A DNA stretch of 64,000 nt from Mannheimia varigena. GTDB taxonomy: Bacteria > Pseudomonadota > Gammaproteobacteria > Enterobacterales > Pasteurellaceae. The first letter of the stretch is position 1, and each line of letters begins with the position of its first letter. A program made the translations under genes and the position numbers. Below the pieces are notes generated by a model. That model had not been told where the DNA came from and ran no database searches. It worked only from the letters and a program-made list of their open reading frames with translations. Positions 52,277 through 60,788 of the stretch are shown piece after piece. The stretch is from NCBI RefSeq assembly GCF_013377235.1, contig NZ_CP016226.1:1488001-1552000 (forward strand), read 5' to 3'.

Positions 52277-53791
52277 ATGGCGAAATTATTAGAAATGAAG
52301 AACATCACCAAAAAATTTGGTGAGGTTGTGGCATTAAATAATATTTCAATTTCCCTTGAAACCGGTGAAATACTTTCTTTGTGTGGCGAAAACGGCTCAG
52401 GCAAATCAACCTTAATGAAAGTATTGTGTGGAATTTATCCTGCCGGTGAGTATGAGGGGGAAATCTATTTTTCCGGTGAAAAACTGATTGCCAAAAATAT
52501 TAAAGATACCGAAGAAAAAGGCATTTCCATTATTCACCAAGAATTGACGTTAGTGAAAAATATGTCGATTTTGGAGAATATGTTTTTAGGCAACGAAATT
52601 ACCAATGCAGGAATTACCAATGACAACGAAATGTACCTGCGTTGCAAAACCTTGCTTGAACAAGTTCAGCTCGATGTTGATCCGAATACTAAAGTGGGCG
52701 AATTAGGCTTAGGGCAACAACAATTAGTCGAAATTGCCAAAGCCTTGAACAAACAGGTGCGTTTATTGATTTTAGACGAACCCACCGCCTCACTAACTGA
52801 AAAAGAAACCGACATTCTGCTCAATTTAATTAAAGACCTACAGGCTCACAACATTGCGTGCGTTTATATTTCCCACAAATTGAATGAAGTCAAAGCTATT
52901 TCCGACAAAATTTGCGTGATCCGTGATGGTGAGCATATCGGCACACGTTCAGCAGTGGGTATGAGTGAAGATGACATTATTACGATGATGGTGGGGCGTG
53001 AGATTACCTCGCTTTATCCACACGAACCGCACGAAATTGGGGAAGAAATTCTGCGTGTTGAAAATATTACGGCGTGGCACCCAACTAACACACATATCAA
53101 GCGGGTCGATAATGCTAATTTTGTGCTACACAAAGGCGAAATTTTAGGCGTGGCAGGTTTAGTGGGGTCAGGACGAACCGAAATGGCACAATGTATTTTC
53201 GGCTCTTATCAAGGCAAATATCAGGCTGATATTTATCTTAACAATCAAAAAATCAACATCAAAAAATGTGCCCAAGCCATTGAAAATCACATTGTAATGG
53301 TACCGGAAGATCGCAAAAAACACGGCATTGTACCGATTATGGGCGTAGGCAAAAATATTACGCTCTCTTCGCTACCGCAGTTCTGTTTTGCAAAAAAAAT
53401 CATAAATGAACCGCTTGAAGAGACCATTATCAACCAATCCATAGCCAAGCTGAAAGTAAAAACCTCTTCGCCTGAATTAGCGATTGGACGGTTAAGTGGC
53501 GGTAATCAACAAAAAGCGATTTTAGCGAAATGCTTACTGCTTAACCCGAAAATCTTAATTTTAGACGAGCCGACACGAGGCATTGATGTGGGGGCAAAAT
53601 ATGAAATTTATAAACTCATCAATCAATTAGCCCAAGAAGGAATGGCGATTATTGTGATCTCTTCCGAATTACCTGAAGTCTTAGGGATTAGCGACCGAGT
53701 GCTGGTGATGCACGAGGGCAAAATCAAAGCCAACCTCATCAACCAAAATTTAACCCAAGAAAAAGTAATGGAAGCGGCATTGAAGGAGTAA
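52277..53791 (+). CDS. xylG: Xylose ABC transporter ATPase XylG
   Basis: Double-cassette ATPase of the sugar ABC family. In 504 residues: first domain with Walker A GENGSGKST (about 39-47), signature-region LGLGQQQLVEIAKAL, Walker B LLILDEPTASL; second domain with the degenerate GLVGSGRTE, signature LSGGNQQK and LILDEPTRGIDVGAK. An asymmetric second Walker A is normal for this family. Four bases before xylH. Confidence 0.96.
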   Translation: MAKLLEMKNITKKFGEVVALNNISISLETGEILSLCGENGSGKSTLMKVLCGIYPAGEYEGEIYFSGEKLIAKNIKDTEEKGISIIHQELTLVKNMSILENMFLGNEITNAGITNDNEMYLRCKTLLEQVQLDVDPNTKVGELGLGQQQLVEIAKALNKQVRLLILDEPTASLTEKETDILLNLIKDLQAHNIACVYISHKLNEVKAISDKICVIRDGEHIGTRSAVGMSEDDIITMMVGREITSLYPHEPHEIGEEILRVENITAWHPTNTHIKRVDNANFVLHKGEILGVAGLVGSGRTEMAQCIFGSYQGKYQADIYLNNQKINIKKCAQAIENHIVMVPEDRKKHGIVPIMGVGKNITLSSLPQFCFAKKIINEPLEETIINQSIAKLKVKTSSPELAIGRLSGGNQQKAILAKCLLLNPKILILDEPTRGIDVGAKYEIYKLINQLAQEGMAIIVISSELPEVLGISDRVLVMHEGKIKANLINQNLTQEKVMEAALKE

Positions 53792-53794
53792 CCT

Positions 53795-54922
53795 ATGAAC
53801 AAGTTAAAATCCATTAATTTACAAGTCTATATCATGCTGATTGCGATTGTTGTCATTATGAGTTTTTTCTCGGTGGCAACAGACGGAGCTTATTTAAGTG
53901 CAAGAAATATCTCTAACTTGCTACGTCAAACCTCCATTACAGGCATTCTTGCCATTGGTATGGTATTTGTGATTATTTCTGCTGAAATTGACCTATCAGT
54001 CGGCTCACTAATGGGCTTGCTTGGCGGTTTTGCCGCAATCAGTAACGTTTGGTGGGGCTGGCCTTTGCCGCTAACCATTGCGGTTACTCTTGTTTTAGGC
54101 TTGATGATCGGAGCGTGGAACGGCTGGTGGGTGGCTTACCAAAAAGTACCGTCCTTTATTGTAACGCTTGCCGGTATGTTGGCATTTCGTGGTATCTTAG
54201 TCGGTATCACTAACGGTACAACGGTTTCACCTATTAGCGAAGAGATGACCGCTATCGGTCAAGGCTACTTGCCCGATATGGTGGGAATGATTTTAGGCAC
54301 AATCGGCATTATCTGCTTTATGATGTGGGGTAGCTACCAACGCAAAGCAAGACAAAAACTGAATTTAACTGTGCCGACCTTCCCAAAAGAAACCTTCAAA
54401 TACGGTATTGTCGCAATCATTGTGTTAGGGGCAATTTATCTGCTCAATGATTATCGAGGCGTACCATTCCCGGTATTGGTATTAGTAGTATTAGCAATTG
54501 CTGGCACATTCCTAGCTCGCAAAACTGCCTTTGGTCGCCACGTTTATGCGATTGGTGGAAACATTGATGCTGCACGTCTCTCCGGTATTGCAGTTGAAAA
54601 AATCAAACTTTCCATCTTCGCATTAAACGGATTATTAGTCGCCATTGCAGGTTTGATTTTAAGCTCTCGCTTAGGAGCTGGTGCCCCGTCAGCAGGGCAA
54701 AATGCCGAGCTTGATGCTATCGCTGCCTGTGTGATTGGCGGAGCAAGTTTGGCTGGTGGTATCGGCACAATTTACGGTGTTGTTATCGGAGCATTTATCA
54801 TCGCCTTACTGGATAACGGAATGAGTATGCTTGATGTACCAACCTTTTGGCAGTACATCGTAAAAGGTGCAATTTTACTGCTTGCTGTTTGGGTAGATAC
54901 AATAAGCAAGAAAAAAGCCTAA
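53795..54922 (+). CDS. xylH: Xylose ABC transporter permease XylH
   Basis: Membrane channel of XylFGH. The 375 residues have about ten hydrophobic segments and family motifs AEIDLSVGSLMGLLGGFAAI (about 64-83), GNIDAARLSGIAVEKIKL and GGASLAGGIGTIYGV. It starts 3 bases after xylG and ends before a USS-like pair and a strong terminator. Confidence 0.96.
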   Translation: MNKLKSINLQVYIMLIAIVVIMSFFSVATDGAYLSARNISNLLRQTSITGILAIGMVFVIISAEIDLSVGSLMGLLGGFAAISNVWWGWPLPLTIAVTLVLGLMIGAWNGWWVAYQKVPSFIVTLAGMLAFRGILVGITNGTTVSPISEEMTAIGQGYLPDMVGMILGTIGIICFMMWGSYQRKARQKLNLTVPTFPKETFKYGIVAIIVLGAIYLLNDYRGVPFPVLVLVVLAIAGTFLARKTAFGRHVYAIGGNIDAARLSGIAVEKIKLSIFALNGLLVAIAGLILSSRLGAGAPSAGQNAELDAIAACVIGGASLAGGIGTIYGVVIGAFIIALLDNGMSMLDVPTFWQYIVKGAILLLAVWVDTISKKKA

Positions 54923-55010
54923 GTAAAATCTTGATACAAGCGATCGGATTTATAGAAAAATTTGCAAAAAATCATACTTTTTTGACCGCTTGAATTTAAT
55001 TATTTCTGAT

Positions 55011-55043
55011 AAAGCATCTTTTTTATAAAGATGCTTTTTTTCT
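55011..55043 (+). terminator. Terminator of xylFGH
   Basis: AAAGCATCTTT pairs with AAAGATGCTTT across TTTAT (11 bp), followed by TTTTTC. It abuts the CRP-like site of the next gene. Confidence 0.85.
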
Positions 55044-55101
55044 TGTGAGGTATATCAAAAAAGTAAAAAAACATAATAGCGTTAATAAATCTGACAATTG
55101 A
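55044..55101 (+). promoter_or_regulatory. Promoter of the sugar porter gene, paralogous to the xylFGH promoter
   Basis: TGTGA-GGTATA-TCAAA (55044-55059) is CRP-like. The 58 bases align without gaps to 51078-51135 with about 46 identities by hand count, including the TAATAG and CAATTGA-type segments. This implies control by the same CRP-XylR pair. Confidence 0.65.
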
Positions 55102-55172
55102 ATAGTGAGATTATTTTATGAAGAATGTTAAGTATCCCACTTGAGTACTCTATTTAAAGGAAGGAAAACAAG

Positions 55173-56612
55173 ATGTCTCAGAAAATGAATTTATATGTTA
55201 TTAGTGTAACTTTAGTAGCAACATTGGGTGGCTTGCTATTTGGATATGACACAGCTGTTATTTCTGGTACGGTTGCTTCTTTAGATACCGTTTTTATTCA
55301 ACCAAAAGGATTACCTGAAATCTCAGCTAATTCTCTTCTAGGCTTTACTGTAGCGAGTGCGTTAATCGGTTGTATTATTGGTGGGTTTTGTGGTGGTTTT
55401 TTAAGTAGTCGTTATGGGCGAAAAAATGCCTTAATTATTGCAGCCATTCTATTTCTTGTTTCTGCGATTGGATCGGCTTACCCTGAATTAGGCTTTGCAG
55501 AAATTGAAGATTCTAATAGCATTCCTTATTATCTGAATAATTTCCTACCTGAATTTGTGATTTATCGAATTATTGGTGGTATTGGGGTCGGTATCGCATC
55601 AATGGTTTCGCCTATGTATATCGCAGAAATTGCACCAGCAGATGTACGTGGGAAGATGGTTTCCTTTAATCAATTTGCTATTATTGCAGGTCAATTATTG
55701 GTTTATTTTGTAAATTACTTTATTGCATTAAGTGGCGATTATACTTGGTTAAATACAGTAGGTTGGCGTTATATGTTCTTATCCGAAGTAGCGCCTGCTG
55801 CATTGTTCTTGGTATTGCTATTCTTTGTACCAGAAAGCCCGCGTTGGTTAGTACTAAAAAACAAATTACAACAAGCCGAAGTAGTATTAAAACGTTTATT
55901 GGGGAGAGATGCAGGACAGCTAGAATTATACAATATCCAATCTTCTTTAACTCAAAAAAGCGAAGTGAAAGCACCTTTATTAGCGTTTGGGCTAGGTGTT
56001 ATCGTAATTGGCATTATGTTGTCTATTTTTCAGCAATTTGTAGGGATTAATGTTGCTCTTTATTATGCTCCAGAAGTTTTCAAATCATTGGGTTCAAGCA
56101 CGGAAACAGCATTGTTACAGACCATTATTATGGGAACAATCAATCTTTCTTTCACAACAATTGCTATTTTTACTGTGGATAAATATGGACGTAAGCCACT
56201 ACAAATTTTAGGTGCTTTAGGTATGGCAATTGGTATGTTTGTACTTGGAACTGCATTCTATGCTCGTCTTTCTGGTATTGTTGCATTAGCAGGAATGTTA
56301 TTTTATATCGCAGCATTTGCTATTTCTTGGGGGCCGGTATGTTGGGTATTGTTATCTGAAATTTTCCCAAATGCTATTCGTAGCCAAGCTCTTGCGATAG
56401 CTGTTGCTGCACAATGGATTGCTAATTATCTTGTTTCTTGGACATTCCCAATGATGGATAAAAGTTCTTATTTACTTGAGCATTTTAATCATGGTTTTGC
56501 ATATTGGGTATATGGCGTAATGAGTATATTAGCAGCATTATTTGTATGGAAATTTGTTCCAGAAACTAAAGGTAAAACACTTGAAGAACTAGAATTACTT
56601 TGGAAAAAATAA
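55173..56612 (+). CDS. MFS sugar:proton symporter, XylE-like
   Basis: Inner-membrane sugar porter (major facilitator superfamily). In 479 residues: 12 hydrophobic segments, the N-terminal GGLLFGYDTAVISGTV (about 19-34), SRYGRKNALI, YIAEIAPADVRGKMVSFNQ, PESPRWLV, QQFVGINVALYYAPEVF and the C-terminal PETKGKTLEELE. All are hallmarks of the XylE/GalP/AraE group. Location and promoter point to xylose, a low-affinity partner of XylFGH. The aldo/keto reductase gene starts 28 bases later. Confidence 0.9.
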   Translation: MSQKMNLYVISVTLVATLGGLLFGYDTAVISGTVASLDTVFIQPKGLPEISANSLLGFTVASALIGCIIGGFCGGFLSSRYGRKNALIIAAILFLVSAIGSAYPELGFAEIEDSNSIPYYLNNFLPEFVIYRIIGGIGVGIASMVSPMYIAEIAPADVRGKMVSFNQFAIIAGQLLVYFVNYFIALSGDYTWLNTVGWRYMFLSEVAPAALFLVLLFFVPESPRWLVLKNKLQQAEVVLKRLLGRDAGQLELYNIQSSLTQKSEVKAPLLAFGLGVIVIGIMLSIFQQFVGINVALYYAPEVFKSLGSSTETALLQTIIMGTINLSFTTIAIFTVDKYGRKPLQILGALGMAIGMFVLGTAFYARLSGIVALAGMLFYIAAFAISWGPVCWVLLSEIFPNAIRSQALAIAVAAQWIANYLVSWTFPMMDKSSYLLEHFNHGFAYWVYGVMSILAALFVWKFVPETKGKTLEELELLWKK

Positions 56613-56640
56613 ATGATAATAACTTCAATAGGGGATAGTT

Positions 56641-57621
56641 ATGAAACAACGCAGATTTGGTAAAACCAACAAAATGGTGTCAGAAATTGGGTTAGGCACT
56701 TGGCAGCTTGGGACGAAATGGGGTGATCCTTTTAATCACCAAGAGGCGATGGCAATTTTAGAAACCGCTTATGAGCAAGGCATTAATTTTATTGATACTG
56801 CTGATGTGTATAACAATGGGCAAAGCGAAAAAGCCATTGGCGAAATCTTGAAAAAATACCCCGACTTTTTCTATGTGGTTACCAAGTGTGGGCGAGCGTT
56901 AAATCCGCATACCGCTGAAATGTACACACCACAAGTTATCGAAAAATTTGTTGATGGCAGTTTAAGTCGTCTTGGCACGGAAAAGTTGGATATGATTTTG
57001 CTCCATTGCCCGCCAACCTCGGTGTATCGCAATGATGAGATTTTTGCAAAGTTGGAACAGCTTAAGTCTAGCGGAAAATTAATTGATTACGGTGTGAGTA
57101 TAGAAACCGTAGAAGAAGGCTTGTTGGCGATGGATTACGACATTGCCGCAATGGAAGTGATCTTCAATATGTTCCGCTTAAAACCGTTAGAGCAACTGTT
57201 CCCAACAGCACTGCAAAAAGATGTCGGTATTATTGCCCGAGTGCCTCTCGCAAGTGGATTACTGACTGGTAAATACAATGCGAATACGGCTTTTGGTAAA
57301 GATGATCATCGTACTTTTAACCGCAATGGTGAAGCCTTTGATAAAGGTGAAACCTTTTCTGGTGTAGATTATCAACTTGGCTTACAAGCGGTGGAAGAAC
57401 TGAAAGCTCTATTCAGCACGGAAGATTTAATTCCTCACGCATTACGTTGGGTATTGATGAATAAAGCCGTGAGTACAGTCATTCCGGGGGCAAGTAAGGT
57501 TTCACAAGTGGTTACTAACGCTGCTGTGGATAACTTCCCTCCATTAACCGAGAGCAAAATGCAAAAAGTAGAAGAGATTTACAACCGCTTAATCCGTCCA
57601 AGTGTGCATCATTTGTGGTAG
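56641..57621 (+). CDS. Aldo/keto reductase
   Basis: A 326-residue NAD(P)H-dependent oxidoreductase with a TIM barrel. The catalytic tetrad is complete: Asp52 and Tyr57 (IDTADVY), Lys82 (VTKCGR) and His122 (LLHCPP). The start has TAGGGG before it. It seems cotranscribed with the XylE-like porter, which suggests a sugar or sugar-derived aldehyde as substrate; xylose reduction to xylitol or detoxification are both possible. General YajO/Tas-type reductases look alike, so the substrate is unproven. Confidence 0.87.
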   Translation: MKQRRFGKTNKMVSEIGLGTWQLGTKWGDPFNHQEAMAILETAYEQGINFIDTADVYNNGQSEKAIGEILKKYPDFFYVVTKCGRALNPHTAEMYTPQVIEKFVDGSLSRLGTEKLDMILLHCPPTSVYRNDEIFAKLEQLKSSGKLIDYGVSIETVEEGLLAMDYDIAAMEVIFNMFRLKPLEQLFPTALQKDVGIIARVPLASGLLTGKYNANTAFGKDDHRTFNRNGEAFDKGETFSGVDYQLGLQAVEELKALFSTEDLIPHALRWVLMNKAVSTVIPGASKVSQVVTNAAVDNFPPLTESKMQKVEEIYNRLIRPSVHHLW

Positions 57622-57642
57622 AGTTTAACCACTCGATATACG

Positions 57643-57680
57643 AAGCAGGCTAGATCAACTATCTCGCCTGCTTTTCTTTT
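57643..57680 (+). terminator. Terminator after the aldo/keto reductase gene
   Basis: AAGCAGGC pairs with GCCTGCTT, with an inner AGAT/ATCT, followed by TTCTTTTT. Confidence 0.85.
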
Positions 57681-57745
57681 TATCCTCTTTGATTAACCTT
57701 TCATTTTCTTTTATAGTTAGCCTTAAATCGACGGTTGGAGGCGAA

Positions 57746-58906
57746 ATGATCGAGAAATACCACAAAGTTGCCCTACTTTTTAACGCTAACAAAGTGTATG
57801 ACAGAGGCGTAATGCAAGGGATTGGGCAGTTTATTCAAGCATCGCAATGTTCTTGGGATATTTTTGTGGAAGATGATTTTGTCTATCACAAAAATACGAT
57901 AGAAAGCCTTTCGATTGATGGCATTATTGCGGATTTTGACGATCCGGAAACAGCCGCATTATTGAAAGATATTGATGTGCCGATTGTCGCCGTTGGCGGC
58001 TCATACCAAAACCCTGATTTTTACCCGAACGTACCTTATGTTGCCACCGACAATTATGCCTTGGTGGAAGCTGCCTTTTTGCATTTAAAGAAAAAGGGCA
58101 TTGATCAATTTGCATTTTATGGTTATCCAGCCGAAAGCGATAAGCATTGGGCGGTAGAGCGGTTAAATGCGTTTATTTCGCTAATGGAAAAATATGAACA
58201 CCAACCGAATTATTACATTGGTGATCAAGCCCATTCCGACAACTGGTTCGAGCTACAAGAAAAATTAGGCGAATGGCTGCAAACCCTGCCGCTGCATACG
58301 GGCATTATTGCGGTCACCGATGCTAGAGCCAGACATCTGCTACAAACCTGTGAGCATCTAAAAATTGCTGTGCCGGATCAGCTTTGTGTGATTGGCATTG
58401 ATAACGAAGAGCTGATCCAATACCTCTCTCGGGTGTCACTTTCTTCCGTAACGCAAGGCACAACGCAAATTGGTTATCACGCCGCAAAATTGCTTTATCG
58501 CAAATTGAACGATCTGCCGGTTTCCACAAAGCCTATTTTAATTCCCCCTCTGAATGTGGAAGAACGCCGTTCCACCGATTACCGTTCGTTGCAAGATCCG
58601 ATGGTGATTCAAGCAATGCACTTTATTCGCCACCGAGCTTGCCAAGGGATCAAGGTGGAACAGGTATTGGATCATCTGAAAATCTCTCGCTCCAACCTTG
58701 AGCAGCGTTTTAAAGAGGAGATGAATAAAACTATTCATCAAGTTATCCACGAGGAAAAACTAGCACGAGCAAAATATATGCTCAAATTTACCGATATTTC
58801 TACCCAAGAGATTGCCAATGTGTGTGGATACCCTTCCTTACAATACTTCTATGCGGTGTTTAAAAAAGAATTTGGCAAAACCCCGAAAGAGTTTCGGGAA
58901 GAGTAG
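57746..58906 (+). CDS. xylR: Xylose operon activator XylR
   Basis: Xylose-responsive activator of xylAB and xylFGH. The start at ATG 57746 (MIEKYHKVALLFNANKVYDRG) has a GGAGG site and is preferred to an in-frame ATG at 57689. The 386 residues comprise a LacI/PBP-like sugar-binding domain (about 1-275) and a C-terminal AraC-type DNA-binding domain (about 285-386) with LKISRSNLEQRFKEEM and IANVCGYPSLQYFYAVFKKEFGKTPKEFR. This domain order is specific to XylR. Confidence 0.95.
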   Translation: MIEKYHKVALLFNANKVYDRGVMQGIGQFIQASQCSWDIFVEDDFVYHKNTIESLSIDGIIADFDDPETAALLKDIDVPIVAVGGSYQNPDFYPNVPYVATDNYALVEAAFLHLKKKGIDQFAFYGYPAESDKHWAVERLNAFISLMEKYEHQPNYYIGDQAHSDNWFELQEKLGEWLQTLPLHTGIIAVTDARARHLLQTCEHLKIAVPDQLCVIGIDNEELIQYLSRVSLSSVTQGTTQIGYHAAKLLYRKLNDLPVSTKPILIPPLNVEERRSTDYRSLQDPMVIQAMHFIRHRACQGIKVEQVLDHLKISRSNLEQRFKEEMNKTIHQVIHEEKLARAKYMLKFTDISTQEIANVCGYPSLQYFYAVFKKEFGKTPKEFREE

Positions 58907-58980
58907 TTACAAGCGGTCGTTTTTAGGCAAAATTTTGCATATAATGAATCATATTTGATTTATCATTCAATGCATTCTAA

Positions 58981-59976
58981 ATGACCAAACACAAACGCCC
59001 TACTTTGCAAGATATTGCTTCCCATCTCGGCATTACTAAAATGACCGTGAGCCGTTTTCTGCGTGATCCGAATACGGTAGCGAAAGAGACTGGAGAACGT
59101 ATTGCACAAGCGATCGAACAGTTTGGTTACATTCCGAATCGTGCCCCTGATATTCTCTCCAACGCCAAAAGTAGAGCAATTGGCGTGCTTGTTCCCTCTC
59201 TTACCAACCAAGTATTTGCGGATGTGATCAAAGGCATTGAACAGATTACCGACAAGGCGGGCTATCAGACAATGCTTGCCCACTACGGTTATAGCGAAGA
59301 AAAGGAAGAGAAACGGATTGAATCGCTGCTATCTTACAACATTGATGGCATTATTCTCTCGGAAAATCACCACTCTGCCCGCACGCTAAAAATGCTGGAA
59401 GTGGCTCGCATTCCTGTGATTGAGATTATGGAGTGCGAAGGCGGTATTCAACAAGCGGTTGGATTTGACAATATTTCTGCAGCACAAGCGATGGTGGAAA
59501 CGATGATCAATCGAGGCAGCCGCTACATCGCCTATTTCGGGGCAAGAATGGACAAACGCTCACAACTGAAAATGCAAGGCTACGAGCAGGCGATGCAAAA
59601 ACACGGTTTGATACCATTGAATATCACAACCGAAGAGCATTCCTCTTTTACGCTCGGAGCAGCACAACTCCGCCAAGCTCTAGCTCAACAACCGCAGCTA
59701 GATGGTGTGTTCTGCACCAATGACGACTTAGCAATTGGCGCATTATTTGAGTGCCAACGCTTAGGCATTAAAGTGCCGGAGCAGTTCAAAATCGCAGGCT
59801 TTCACGGGCATGATGTCGGGCAATCTCTCACCCCACAACTTGCCAGCGTGATTACTCCTCGCTTACAAATGGGCAGAGTGGCAGCACAAGAACTGCTCAA
59901 TCGCATTCACGGCATACCGCAACAAAGCCCGATTATCAATTTGGGGTATCAGATCCATTTGGGGGAAAGTGTGTAG
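58981..59976 (+). CDS. gntR: Gluconate utilisation repressor GntR (LacI family)
   Basis: Represses gluconate genes until gluconate binds. The 331 residues have a LacI-type helix-turn-helix at 9-30 (LQDIASHLGITKMTVSRFLRDP), hinge, and periplasmic-binding-like effector domain with SLTNQVFADVIKGIEQI. No clear ribosome site stands before the ATG; the TATAAT at 58940-58945 puts the start about 29 bases upstream of it. Likely operators lie between gntK and gntT. Confidence 0.93.
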   Translation: MTKHKRPTLQDIASHLGITKMTVSRFLRDPNTVAKETGERIAQAIEQFGYIPNRAPDILSNAKSRAIGVLVPSLTNQVFADVIKGIEQITDKAGYQTMLAHYGYSEEKEEKRIESLLSYNIDGIILSENHHSARTLKMLEVARIPVIEIMECEGGIQQAVGFDNISAAQAMVETMINRGSRYIAYFGARMDKRSQLKMQGYEQAMQKHGLIPLNITTEEHSSFTLGAAQLRQALAQQPQLDGVFCTNDDLAIGALFECQRLGIKVPEQFKIAGFHGHDVGQSLTPQLASVITPRLQMGRVAAQELLNRIHGIPQQSPIINLGYQIHLGESV

Positions 59977-60085
59977 CAAGCGGTTGAATTTACTCACTTT
60001 CGTTCGCACTTCGTGCCATCGGCAAAGCCGATGTTCAAACGCAAGCGTTTGTGCAAAATTTTTTACAATTTAGACCGCTTGTATC
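59977..60085. repeat. Hairpin cluster framed by uptake signals, between gntR and gntK
   Basis: Three perfect hairpins follow one another: GCAC-TTC-GTGC (60006-60016), CATCGGC-AAA-GCCGATG (60017-60033) and AAACGC-AA-GCGTTT (60037-60050). They lie between GCAAGCGGTTGAATTT on the left and its inverse, TTTAGACCGCTTGT, on the right. It separates convergent genes and probably acts as a terminator; it may also be a repeat family. Confidence 0.65.
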
Positions 60086-60601
60086 TTAAATCAATGGCTC
60101 AACCGCTGCCACACATCGTTCCACCACCTCTTCAAAACTACCGTCAATATCAATAAAGATCACATCGGATTCGTCTGCTTGGGGGATTTCGAGGGTGTTG
60201 AACTGGCTTTGCAGCATTTCGGGTTTCATAAAATGCCCTTTGCGTTGCTTCATTCGTTCTAATACTAGCTCAAATGAGCCGTTTAGGAACAGGAATTTGA
60301 CATCAGCATTGCCTTCACGGATTTGATCACGATATTTTTTCTTCAAAGCGGAGCAGACGATAATCCCTTTTTCACTTTTCTGTTCTAGACTGAAAGCGGC
60401 ATCATTAATTCGCTCTAACCACGGGCGGCGATCGTCATCGTTCAGCGGTGTGCCACTTGCCATTTTTAGAATATTCGCACGAGGGTGGAGGTCATCACCA
60501 TCAATTAATTTCATTCCCAGTTTTTGTGCCACTGCTGTGCCAACAGAGGTTTTCCCTGTACTGGATACACCCATTAGGATAAATGCTTTTCCTTGAGACA
60601 T
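60086..60601 (-). CDS. gntK: Gluconokinase GntK
   Basis: Phosphorylates D-gluconate to 6-phosphogluconate. The 171 residues have P-loop GVSSTGKTSVG (about 12-22), the substrate-region DGDDLHPRANILKMASGTPLNDDDRRPWL, and CSALKKKYRD. These are all typical of the thermoresistant GntK type. It is divergent from the gntT-like gene, with mirrored GntR operators between. Confidence 0.95.
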   Translation of the reverse strand: MSQGKAFILMGVSSTGKTSVGTAVAQKLGMKLIDGDDLHPRANILKMASGTPLNDDDRRPWLERINDAAFSLEQKSEKGIIVCSALKKKYRDQIREGNADVKFLFLNGSFELVLERMKQRKGHFMKPEMLQSQFNTLEIPQADESDVIFIDIDGSFEEVVERCVAAVEPLI

Positions 60602-60613
60602 TTGTCTACTCCT

Positions 60614-60629
60614 ATGTTATCGGTAACTT
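60614..60629 (-). promoter_or_regulatory. GntR operator near gntK
   Basis: The core GTTATCGGTAAC (60616-60627) is the exact inverse of GTTACCGATAAC near gntT at 60755-60766 and matches the known ATGTTACCGGTAACAT-like GntR consensus. It lies 13 bases upstream of the gntK start codon. Confidence 0.78.
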
Positions 60630-60686
60630 TTATTTGAACTTAATTTAGCAGCTTCAAACTAAAAATCATCTGCTATTTCTGAAAAA

Positions 60687-60702
60687 TTTGAAGTAGATCA
60701 CA
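60687..60702 (+). promoter_or_regulatory. CRP-like site in the gntK-gntT gap
   Basis: TTTGA-AGTAGA-TCACA keeps one perfect CRP half-site and most of the other. It is centred between the two GntR operators and could activate both directions. Confidence 0.55.
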
Positions 60703-60752
60703 ATTCTAGAATAAAAAATAACGAATTATTTACAAGTTTAGTTTTTATCGTT

Positions 60753-60768
60753 ATGTTACCGATAACAA
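60753..60768 (+). promoter_or_regulatory. GntR operator near gntT
   Basis: ATGTTACCGATAACAA, with dyad TGTTA-CCGA-TAACA, 20 bases upstream of the gntT start codon. It is the mirror of the operator near gntK. Confidence 0.8.
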
Positions 60769-60788
60769 TTTGTTGTGGAGAAAATAGT

